Source: Candidatus Altimarinota bacterium
Lineage (GTDB): Bacteria; Patescibacteriota; Gracilibacteria; JAUYGZ01
Direction of reading: 5' to 3'
NCBI GenBank assembly: GCA_029233985.1
Contig: JARGOK010000001.1
Coordinates: 619,096-683,095, forward strand
DNA: 64,000 nt
Below the pieces are notes generated by a model that did no database searches, had not been told where the DNA came from, and saw nothing but the letters and a program-made list of their open reading frames with translations. The first letter of the stretch is position 1; each line of letters starts with the position of its first letter. The translations under genes were made by a program, and so were the position numbers. Below, piece after piece: positions 25,605 to 33,063 of the stretch.

Positions 25605-26396
25605 ATGACACCAAAGTACTCTTCAGAATCGCAAGACACTCCCGAGCTCTACGAACACACGCTTTCGTTTGATGTCGAAAATGGAACTCTCAAAACAGAC
25701 CTTAGACTGCACACTGACCCCAACGGGAATGTTATTGAAATACTCGATGACATCGATTCTCCAAACCCAAAAAATATCCAGACTCTCTTTCGATCAAAAT
25801 CCGAGGGGCAGTTTAGACTACTCTTGAAGACTCTCAACAATACGGATATCGAAGTAGAGCAGCCTGATTACACTTCTCCTCGAGAAGAGGAGTACAATGG
25901 AAGAATATATATACCAAAAAAAACTATCAACGAAGCTCTTCGTCTTGGTTCTTTGAAACTGACAAAAAAGGGCGCTTCGGTCATTATCAGTGAAATAAAG
26001 CCATACCTTGAAACAAAAATCCAACGTGCCAAAAAGCCAAAAGACTGGACTGATCTCGAATGCAATGACGGAAGAGATGATGAGTATAAAATGACCGCAA
26101 GAGTCTATTGGGTAGACAATGCCTACTGGGCCCAGCTTACAAACCCCAAAGGGTACTCTCAACGAGAGATGATTTCTGAAAAAAGTGAAGATACGGATAC
26201 AGCACAAAAGGTTTTTCAAAGTCTCGGTTCAGCTATGCGATTTGGGCAACCCCCGAGTATTCATGAAATCACTCAAACTACTCTTCGTTATATGAAGTCT
26301 CAAGAACAACAAGCTCTTAATATTGCTGAAGAGATAGAAAGACGGCGAAAAAGCTTCCTGGGGAAAATAAAACGAATACTGAGAATAGGCGAATAA
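25605..26396 (+). CDS. hypothetical protein, 263 aa
   Basis: An unrecognised, charged soluble protein. The C-terminal region is helical and basic (EEIERRRKSFLGKIKRILRIGE), which could be membrane-peripheral. The frame is open to 25566, but TATAAT at 25577-25582 lies within that extension, so the ATG at 25605 is the more likely start, leaving a leader of about 15 nt. The nitroreductase gene follows after 16 bp on the same strand and is probably cotranscribed. Confidence 0.7.
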   Translation: MTPKYSSESQDTPELYEHTLSFDVENGTLKTDLRLHTDPNGNVIEILDDIDSPNPKNIQTLFRSKSEGQFRLLLKTLNNTDIEVEQPDYTSPREEEYNGRIYIPKKTINEALRLGSLKLTKKGASVIISEIKPYLETKIQRAKKPKDWTDLECNDGRDDEYKMTARVYWVDNAYWAQLTNPKGYSQREMISEKSEDTDTAQKVFQSLGSAMRFGQPPSIHEITQTTLRYMKSQEQQALNIAEEIERRRKSFLGKIKRILRIGE

Positions 26397-26412
26397 CTGA
26401 TACAATCTCAGC

Positions 26413-27033
26413 ATGAACTTCTCAGACCTCATTAATAAACGTCGAGCTTGCCATCACTTTGTACCTGGAGTGGAAATTCCTGATGAGCATTTTAAAAAAA
26501 TGATCGAAGAGACTTCCCTCACCCCCTCAGGCTATAATGCCCAACCTTGGGAGTTTGTCATCGTGAAGAAGCAGGAAAACATTGTGAAGATTCATGAGAT
26601 TGCGTTTCATCAACCTCATGTAAAAGATGCCTCTGCGATGGTGGTCGTCTTAGGAGATATGGAGATAGGGAGAAATGTAGAACAAACAATTCAAGACTGG
26701 ATCAAGAATGGATACTTGAAAGCTGAAGACGAACAAGCCTTTCGAAACTCAATGGCGAAGAATCGGAAGCCAGAGAAGAAAAGAGAGATGGCGATCCGGA
26801 ATGCCATGCTTGCTGCGATGACCTTTATTTATTCTGCTGAAAATATAGGGTATGCCACTTGTCCCATGATGGGATTTTCCCAGTGGAAACTAGAAGAGTT
26901 TTTGGAGATTCCAGAAGATCGATGTATTGCTCTTTTGATTGCCATCGGAAAAGCGGATGAAGACAAACAAAAACCTCGACTGCCCAGGAAGACAGCCGAG
27001 GAAATGATGCATTTTGAAAAGTTTTCTACCTAA
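26413..27033 (+). CDS. nitroreductase-family flavoprotein
   Basis: A 206-residue member of the FMN-dependent nitroreductase fold, which reduces nitro groups, quinones or flavins with NAD(P)H. It shows the N-terminal FMN-binding pattern (INKRRACHHF, normally RRSxRxF), the conserved TPSGYNAQPWEFVIV segment, and a C-terminal half with MLAAMTFIYSAENIGYATCPM and a conserved Gly near IAIGKADE. Substrate cannot be told. It is convergent with the DUF2090 gene, with a palindromic repeat copy between their stops. Confidence 0.92.
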   Translation: MNFSDLINKRRACHHFVPGVEIPDEHFKKMIEETSLTPSGYNAQPWEFVIVKKQENIVKIHEIAFHQPHVKDASAMVVVLGDMEIGRNVEQTIQDWIKNGYLKAEDEQAFRNSMAKNRKPEKKREMAIRNAMLAAMTFIYSAENIGYATCPMMGFSQWKLEEFLEIPEDRCIALLIAIGKADEDKQKPRLPRKTAEEMMHFEKFST

Positions 27034-27038
27034 TGTTC

Positions 27039-27067
27039 GGTTCCCCTCTTAAGGGGTTAGGGGTCAG
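27039..27067 (-). repeat. interspersed palindromic repeat, A' form, between convergent genes
   Basis: The copy reads GGTTCCCCTC followed by TTAAGGGGTTAGGGGTCAGG. It lies in the 38-bp gap between two convergent stops and could work as a bidirectional terminator hairpin. Confidence 0.75.
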
Positions 27068-27071
27068 GACC

Positions 27072-27944
27072 TTACGCTGCTTCAAAAACTTCAATACAGT
27101 GATCATACCCATCAGCTACTTTTTGAGTTGCTTCTTCTTCAGATATTTCCCCCTTATGCAATTGTTCGATCGGCTCAGCAAAGATGGTTCGCCCTACAGC
27201 AAAACCAGTCACTCCTTTTGAGTGAGCTCCCTGATGTAGCCAATAATCAACTTTTTCTTGAGTCGCGCCTCTACCGAGAATCACGATTTGAACATTTTCT
27301 TTTCCTCCGCTATATGCTGCATTAGAGCAAATATCCATCCCCTCTTTTGATTCTGTTCCTTCGATCTTCCACACATCAGGCTTTACTCCTGCCGCGTGCA
27401 TTTCCGCAACTGCTTCAGCAAATCGAGTTGGTCGGACCTCTGCATCGAATCGTTCTTTGTCCCCATCAACTGAGGCAAGGTCTTCATCGTTTGGCTGGAT
27501 TAATGGTTCAATCAAAAATCCAATGTTGTTTTCGGTGCAAAAGTCTCCTAGCATTTTTAGCCGTTCGTTTTGCAAGCTATAGTCTTTTCCAGTCACGACA
27601 CGAGTAAGGGCTTTACAGTAGTCAGGAGCAATTTTTAAGATATGCTCTTGCCAGTTTTCGTATTCGAAATCATAGATTTCTTGTCCTGATTTTTCAGTCG
27701 TCAGGATTGTCGTAATCCCCAACTCTTTTGCTTGCTGGTGAATTTCTGTACAGTACTGCTCATCTCCCAAAATAGCGATATTTTCAAACCCTCTCTTCTC
27801 TCCGATCATTTTGGCCGCATTAAAGATCGTTTGTTTGCGGTCTTTTATTATCTGATGCTGTTCTTGTGTCAATTCTGTTACTCCTGGAAAAAGCATTCGA
27901 TGAAATGATCCGCGGTGGTCAAAAGGAAGCACGTATAAGGCCAT
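27072..27944 (-). CDS. DUF2090-domain protein (deoxyketogluconate-phosphate aldolase-like)
   Basis: The 290-residue protein matches the DUF2090 family, an aldolase-like TIM-barrel domain that also occurs fused to IolC kinases in inositol catabolism. Marks include YVLPFDHRGSFHRMLFPG at the N-terminus, AILGDEQY, GFLIEPLIQP, WKIEGTES, and near the C-terminus ILGRGATQEKVDYWL with GFAVGRTIFAEP. The ATG at 27944 is preferred because family members start just before LPFDHRGSF. No inositol genes are nearby, so it may be a sugar-phosphate aldolase of other specificity. Confidence 0.85.
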   Translation of the reverse strand: MALYVLPFDHRGSFHRMLFPGVTELTQEQHQIIKDRKQTIFNAAKMIGEKRGFENIAILGDEQYCTEIHQQAKELGITTILTTEKSGQEIYDFEYENWQEHILKIAPDYCKALTRVVTGKDYSLQNERLKMLGDFCTENNIGFLIEPLIQPNDEDLASVDGDKERFDAEVRPTRFAEAVAEMHAAGVKPDVWKIEGTESKEGMDICSNAAYSGGKENVQIVILGRGATQEKVDYWLHQGAHSKGVTGFAVGRTIFAEPIEQLHKGEISEEEATQKVADGYDHCIEVFEAA

Positions 27945-28053
27945 GATGGGAATATTAAAAAACAAGATAGTCATCCTTATCTTAAGTGATGATTATTCTT
28001 CTGTGAAGCATTCTCTTGTTTGCTATAGTCATGGTGCACTTAACCTCACAACT

Positions 28054-28410
28054 ATGTCTCAAGGCCTCTTAGAAAAGATTGACCTCTTTGTCCGTGCTGA
28101 ACGTGACGAAATTCTCACTGAAGTAAATGAAGAGCTTCGTGAAAAGCTAGAACCGATCCCTGTTCATATCAATATGGGAGATGAAACGACTGGTCTCTAT
28201 GGTGACTATTCAGGTACTCCATCAGGATCAGAAAGCGCTTTTGGAGCAACTGGTCCTAGTTCAGATATTACGATCTATGCAATTGGCTTCTCAGGAATGG
28301 AACACGACGAACCGGCACTTCGAAAAAAAGTGAAGAAAGTGCTGATGCATGAGTATGGTCACTATTTAGGTTTTGGTGAAGGCTACATGAGAGAAAATGG
28401 AATTTGTTAA
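28054..28410 (+). CDS. zincin-like metallopeptidase (PF06262 type)
   Basis: A 118-residue protein with the zinc-protease motif HEYGHYLGFGE (HExxH plus a downstream Gly) near its C-terminus and an acidic N-terminal half, like the short minimal zincins found next to housekeeping genes in many bacteria. It has no signal peptide, so it is cytoplasmic. The frame is open further upstream through 27943, but TATAGT lies near 28024-28029 and the ATG at 28054 gives a normal family length. Substrate unknown. Confidence 0.82.
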   Translation: MSQGLLEKIDLFVRAERDEILTEVNEELREKLEPIPVHINMGDETTGLYGDYSGTPSGSESAFGATGPSSDITIYAIGFSGMEHDEPALRKKVKKVLMHEYGHYLGFGEGYMRENGIC

Positions 28411-28532
28411 ACATACATATTTTTGCATTCAAAGAAGCCATCACATTTGTCAGGATATGAGGTCCTAAAACAAGCTACCCTCCACACTTTGTTTGCCCTA
28501 TACTTTTTATATAATCTTCACCGCCTTGAATT

Positions 28533-28934
28533 ATGAAAGCAGAAATCGCCACCGAAATCGCCTTTAGCTTTCCAAACGAGCCAGGGGTTCTCGCAAAAAC
28601 CACTCGGTCATTTTCTGACGCAGGCATTGGTATTACAGGAATGTTGAATTTTTCAAAAGGATCAACTACCCAAACTTTTATGGTACTCAGCAATGGAGTT
28701 GATAAAGCAAAAGATATCCTAAAAGAAGCTGGGGTGGATAGTATCGGCGAAGGAAATATTGTGGCCATCACTCTAGAGGGTGAAGAAGGAGCTATCGCAC
28801 TGATGTCCGAGAAACTGGCAGAAGCAGAAGTAAACATCGAAAACATGTATGTTTGCGAAGCTGTGCAAGGTCCATCTCGTATTTATGTCTCGACAAATGA
28901 TGATGACAAAGCAGCTGATGTGATAAACGGCTAG
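28533..28934 (+). CDS. tandem ACT-domain protein, 133 aa
   Basis: Two ACT-like regulatory folds are arranged back to back. The first contains FPNEPGVLAKTTRSFSDAGI, the classic PGVLA amino-acid-binding loop. The second contains LMSEKLAEAEVNIENMYV. ACT domains bind amino acids and usually regulate metabolic enzymes, but here no catalytic domain is attached. A paralogue of similar size lies at 36271. TATAAT is at 28510-28515 with a weak -35. Likely a stand-alone ligand sensor. Confidence 0.85.
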   Translation: MKAEIATEIAFSFPNEPGVLAKTTRSFSDAGIGITGMLNFSKGSTTQTFMVLSNGVDKAKDILKEAGVDSIGEGNIVAITLEGEEGAIALMSEKLAEAEVNIENMYVCEAVQGPSRIYVSTNDDDKAADVING

Positions 28935-28994
28935 TTACCTTCAAGCTCATTTCAAAATGACCTATTCTTATTTAGGCTAAGGTTTTTTGTCTGA

Positions 28995-30587
28995 CTACTC
29001 CTCCAAATCTAATATGTGGGCATCGATAAGTTCGATGGATGGATCATGAAGAGGAAAAACTGTCACATCATTTAATGATTTTTTGCTCACCTCATCTAAA
29101 ACGAGCTTTTTCAAGTTTTTCATAGATTCAAAAGTACTCATGATTGCATGACCTATATGAATGTACTCGCTGTGCCCAATAGGTAACGCCTCATTCAAGC
29201 ATGTAAGTCTTGAGAAAGAAAGTGCCTCTATTTCTTGAAAACTAATAGGAGACCCCATCCCCATACTGACACTATAATGGTCTGAGATGAACTGAAGAAC
29301 ATGACTAGCATCTATCCCTACTGCAGAAAAATGTAAAATAACAGGATGAATACCTCGGAGGATATCGAGTGATTTTTGATGATCATCATCGTTAAGCGAG
29401 AGTAATGCCAGCTTCTTTAGATTTGGAAGCTTGAGAGACATTGGATCGACATATGGAAGATCTAGTATTTCTTCATTTTCCACTATTGCACCACTCTCAT
29501 TTTGAGCACTGTGCCTTCGGGATTCAAATATGATACGATTAATTTCTGATTGCTGATATCCAAGAGACCTCATAAGCTGACTCAATCTTGTCATCACTCC
29601 TTGATTGAATACACTTGTTCTGAAGCTTTGCATACAGAGCCGGCTGAGGATTGCTCTGACTTCATCTGGTGAAGAATTCTGGAGGGAAGCGGCAAATCTC
29701 TCATGAACAGCCTGACTACTCCGTTGAATGTATTCAATTTGCTCCTCAGCATTCAGACTTCTGAGACCCTCCTCCATCAGGCCAAAAAATCTAATGAACT
29801 CTCTCAAATATATTTTATGTCGTGGGATTTGTATTCGACGCCAACTAAACGAAGAGCTTTGATTTGGTGTTATTTCTTCTATTTGATTCATTTCAGAAAT
29901 CTCAATATTTGACTCAGTTGGGAGGCCATCATTAACAATTGAACGTGGTCTATCAAGTACGTCTTGAAATTCCCCTACCCCAATGTTAAACACATAGGAG
30001 GCTTCATCCGGAATAAGACCATCCAACACTCTTCCTATACGCTCCCGTTGTCTTGAAATGTGTGCATTTGATACATCTGATTCAGCTTCTGAAGGATTCC
30101 CTTCTCCGGAATACAGCTCTATCCACCTGACCTGATCTTGATATGGCCCGAGTTCTCCCACTTGGTCAGGGCGAATCCGGAGGGGCACTCCAGCCCTGAG
30201 AAGAGCTCGAATGATGACAGGTTCCTGCTGTCGAAGCATGTCCCAGTAGACCAACCCCATTATGTTTTCATCAGAAGCATAAGAAAAAGCATTTTGCCCT
30301 GCAAATATTTTTTTTAGATCTCCTTCTCCAGACCCAAAAGAAACCCTACTCGGAATGATTCTCAGATCACTATGTAGTGATAGAATGGTAGAAACGACTA
30401 AACGATGAAATTCCACCCCCAAAGAAAGCTCAGCCTCATGCTCAAGAGCCTTCAGACATCTTTGAAAATCTTCTAAATTGATATTGCTCCCATATTGAAC
30501 CATCTTGCCGAGAGACCTCAGGGCATTTGATTTGTTTTTTGGGTCAGAAATGAAATTTCTTGATGCTGATGAGAGCTCTTTGTCCAT
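28995..30587 (-). CDS. hypothetical protein, 530 aa, LRR-like C-terminus
   Basis: Unrecognised as a whole. The N-terminal 150 residues are helical. The middle is a low-complexity acidic linker (about 165-260), and residues about 390-525 contain leucine-patterned segments (LKLPNLKKLALLSLNDD, MKNLKKLVLDEV) that look like degenerate leucine-rich repeats. No signal peptide. It is the last gene of the kinase operon, 72 bp after the 138-residue gene, so it may be a kinase substrate or adaptor. The LRR-like protein at 37559 shares the general style. Confidence 0.75.
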   Translation of the reverse strand: MDKELSSASRNFISDPKNKSNALRSLGKMVQYGSNINLEDFQRCLKALEHEAELSLGVEFHRLVVSTILSLHSDLRIIPSRVSFGSGEGDLKKIFAGQNAFSYASDENIMGLVYWDMLRQQEPVIIRALLRAGVPLRIRPDQVGELGPYQDQVRWIELYSGEGNPSEAESDVSNAHISRQRERIGRVLDGLIPDEASYVFNIGVGEFQDVLDRPRSIVNDGLPTESNIEISEMNQIEEITPNQSSSFSWRRIQIPRHKIYLREFIRFFGLMEEGLRSLNAEEQIEYIQRSSQAVHERFAASLQNSSPDEVRAILSRLCMQSFRTSVFNQGVMTRLSQLMRSLGYQQSEINRIIFESRRHSAQNESGAIVENEEILDLPYVDPMSLKLPNLKKLALLSLNDDDHQKSLDILRGIHPVILHFSAVGIDASHVLQFISDHYSVSMGMGSPISFQEIEALSFSRLTCLNEALPIGHSEYIHIGHAIMSTFESMKNLKKLVLDEVSKKSLNDVTVFPLHDPSIELIDAHILDLEE

Positions 30588-30659
30588 AAAAAAACGTGTA
30601 TCAATAAAGGCTACATTTTATACTAATTTTAGTTTTTTTCAACAAGTCTTCTAAGACTT

Positions 30660-31076
30660 TTACCGGCCACTTTTGACCAGGGTTCTTTGATCTGGCCCGA
30701 CAGGGTAGATTATAATAGGATCAGAATGAGCCCCTGTATCCTGACTCCTCACATGAAGGATCTCCCCTTCTCTAAAAATAATGGTATGACTCGAAAGACC
30801 ATTCCCTTCTATACATGTTTCAAGATTTGACCTGGTGCCTGTTTCTGGATGATAGACATAGAGCCTGTTATTTATTCCATCTGACTTTACGGTGAGGAGT
30901 GTTCCTTTTATTTGCAGAAGGTCGAGCCCCTTACCTCGAACCGTATCTACAACACTCATAAACTCCTGAGTTGTGAGAACAATCTCGTAAGAATCTTCAT
31001 TAGGAAGAAATTCTGCTAACGCATGATCGTTGTTTTTTCTTTCAACTACAGTAAATTTCTCTGGAGAAACACTCAC
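30660..31076 (-). CDS. hypothetical protein, 138 aa, in kinase operon
   Basis: A small, probably all-beta protein (LLQIKGTLLTVKSDG, NRLYVYHPETG, HTIIFREGEILHVRSQD) without a recognised family, signal peptide or membrane segment. It lies 11 bp downstream of the Ser/Thr kinase gene and is very likely cotranslated with it. A regulatory or substrate role for the kinase is inferred only from this spacing. Confidence 0.7.
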   Translation of the reverse strand: MSVSPEKFTVVERKNNDHALAEFLPNEDSYEIVLTTQEFMSVVDTVRGKGLDLLQIKGTLLTVKSDGINNRLYVYHPETGTRSNLETCIEGNGLSSHTIIFREGEILHVRSQDTGAHSDPIIIYPVGPDQRTLVKSGR

Positions 31077-31087
31077 AATGAAGGGTT

Positions 31088-32923
31088 TTAGATTTTTTTT
31101 TCATTCTTGTCGAGAGCTGCTAACTCTGTAGCTAGTATAATGGATTCTTCACCTTTTTTCATCATTTCATCAAGACGGCTTTCTCCACCTTCTCCTTCTC
31201 CTTCTCCTTCTCCTTCTTCAAGAGCTTGCATACTGGTTAAGATTTTGGTTATAGAATTTTTCAACTCCTCTTTCTTTCTGGGATTTTTTTTTATTTGAAC
31301 ACTTTCATCTATGTATGATTTCAGAAACTGTGAAAATGCGTCTTTATTCTGAAGTCCGTTGGCAATATCAAGACAAAAGCGCATTTCTGCCATTGATTCG
31401 AATCGATCAGCCTTATCAGTTTCCAATGCCCTTTCAATAATCCACCACAAAATTGGTGTGTCTTTCAAAGACTCTTTTATTTTCTGAAAACCGTTTTCAT
31501 CGAAGTTTCTTACCTTACTCATCAGATCATCAATATTTTTTGATTTGAAAGGTGCTTCTCCCATAATGGTTTCGACTATCGTCACCCCCATTGCCCATAC
31601 ATCACTTTGAATAGAATAGCTTTCTGGGCAAAGGTTTTCAAAATCGAAGAGTTCTGGTGCCATATAGCCAGGTGTGCCAAGTGAATACTTTCCCGTAGAC
31701 AATCCAGGTATAAAATTTTTCATTCCCTGAGTACTTTGACCACTCATTTCTTGATCTTCATGCATCAGTTTCACAAGCCCCCAATCTATAATTGTGACGT
31801 CACCAGCTTTGGAAACCATAATATTCTGTGGCTTTATATCTCGGTGTAGAACCCCTGCTTTATGAGCTTGATCGATCGCTTCACAAGACTGGCTCAGAAT
31901 ATCGATCGTATTTTTCAAGCTTATTTCTTGTTCGATGTGTTTCATGAGGACTTCAACGTCCTCTTTTGACAGAAGTGCATCTTCATCTACATCGGCATAA
32001 TATTTTCCATGAGAGGGTAAATAACAAGTATTAATACTTTCTTTATCATCGCTAGAAAATCGGAAATTTATCGGGAATTCACTTTTGTATACATCATAAC
32101 GAGTCGGATCCATATACTGGATATCTTCATAAAAATCTCTTTCGAATGCTTTCATCTCTAGTAAATCTACTCCATCGATAAACTCTGTTTCAATCAGCAT
32201 TTTTCCTGCAGAATCTGGAATACCCCGAACTCCATCAACTCCAACTCTTCTCAAGGTAAAGCCTTCAAGCTTTGATTTGGTATGAATACCTGAAAGCACT
32301 AGCATTTCATTTTTTAGTCGAGAAATGGATTTTTCTGACAATGGTTTTACGAGCTTTAATACAACTTCTCGTTTGGAAACCCTATCTGTTGCGAGGTAAA
32401 CATCACCAAATCCTCCATTTCCTATTTTAACAACACCTTCTTCATAAGGTGACCTTTGATCAATTATTTTTGCAAAGTCTTTATAAAAAGGCATTCTTTC
32501 TGTTGTTTTTCTTAGAATGTCTTGAAGTATATTTCCCGTACTATACTCGTCACCAAGATGACCTGTAAGTCTATTCAATCCTAAAATTTCAGCGGTCTTT
32601 ATTCTCGTATTTCGAAGAATTGCATCTGCCTCTGGGCTGAGCTCACGCAATGCTTGTTGCACTGACAGTGAAGGCATCATGACAATCTCTCCTGGAGCAA
32701 CAGAAAAATGTCGTATTTTTTCACTAATATCTCCATCCCAGCTTGTCGGATAAGCAACACTCATATCATTCAGGTCTGCAACAAAAACCTCCTTGGTAGA
32801 CTCTTGAGGATGGACTCCACTCTTCATGAGCCCAATAGGCAACTGAGTTTCAAGCTCGTAGTCCTTTAACACAACAGAATGGTCTGTTTCATCGATCTCG
32901 TTACTGGGAAAGTTTTTTTCCAT
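31088..32923 (-). CDS. eukaryotic-like Ser/Thr protein kinase, cytoplasmic, 611 aa
   Basis: A Hanks-type kinase. An N-terminal region of about 160 residues of unknown fold precedes the kinase domain. The domain shows the glycine loop GNGGFGDVY (168-176), the ATP-anchoring Lys190, the catalytic loop HRDIKPQN (360-367), DWG in place of DFG (380-382), and MAPE (421-424). A large insertion of about 80 residues lies between the N-lobe and the catalytic loop. No membrane helix or PASTA domain follows, so the protein is soluble. The C-terminal region has a short Glu-Gly repeat encoded by a hexanucleotide microsatellite. It heads a three-gene operon. Confidence 0.93.
   Translation of the reverse strand: MEKNFPSNEIDETDHSVVLKDYELETQLPIGLMKSGVHPQESTKEVFVADLNDMSVAYPTSWDGDISEKIRHFSVAPGEIVMMPSLSVQQALRELSPEADAILRNTRIKTAEILGLNRLTGHLGDEYSTGNILQDILRKTTERMPFYKDFAKIIDQRSPYEEGVVKIGNGGFGDVYLATDRVSKREVVLKLVKPLSEKSISRLKNEMLVLSGIHTKSKLEGFTLRRVGVDGVRGIPDSAGKMLIETEFIDGVDLLEMKAFERDFYEDIQYMDPTRYDVYKSEFPINFRFSSDDKESINTCYLPSHGKYYADVDEDALLSKEDVEVLMKHIEQEISLKNTIDILSQSCEAIDQAHKAGVLHRDIKPQNIMVSKAGDVTIIDWGLVKLMHEDQEMSGQSTQGMKNFIPGLSTGKYSLGTPGYMAPELFDFENLCPESYSIQSDVWAMGVTIVETIMGEAPFKSKNIDDLMSKVRNFDENGFQKIKESLKDTPILWWIIERALETDKADRFESMAEMRFCLDIANGLQNKDAFSQFLKSYIDESVQIKKNPRKKEELKNSITKILTSMQALEEGEGEGEGEGGESRLDEMMKKGEESIILATELAALDKNEKKI
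31181..31215. repeat. TTCTCC hexanucleotide microsatellite inside the kinase gene
   Basis: About five consecutive TTCTCC units on the plus strand encode alternating Glu and Gly near the kinase C-terminus. Unit changes keep the frame, so the tract can vary in length without disrupting the protein. Confidence 0.8.
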
Positions 32924-32944
32924 ATCTATTTCTTTATTCTAATC

Positions 32945-33001
32945 ATTATACCACGAACAGGGCGCATTTTTAAGTTGAGAAACTCAACCGGGCGCATTAT
33001 A
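32945..33001 (-). promoter_or_regulatory. promoter region of the kinase operon
   Basis: Two minus-strand TATAAT boxes are present, at 33001-32996 and 32950-32945. The proximal one is 22 bp from the kinase ATG and has TTAAAA 17 bp further upstream. Between them lies the hairpin GTTGAG-AAA-CTCAAC (32974-32988), and GGGCGCATT is directly repeated at 32980s and 32960s. The tandem arrangement suggests two start sites or a terminator for the upstream SLH gene. Confidence 0.55.
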
Positions 33002-33063
33002 GATTATCTTTCACGATATGGAAGTCTTTTCTTGTTGCTCTTCATGAATGATACAGCACAGTA

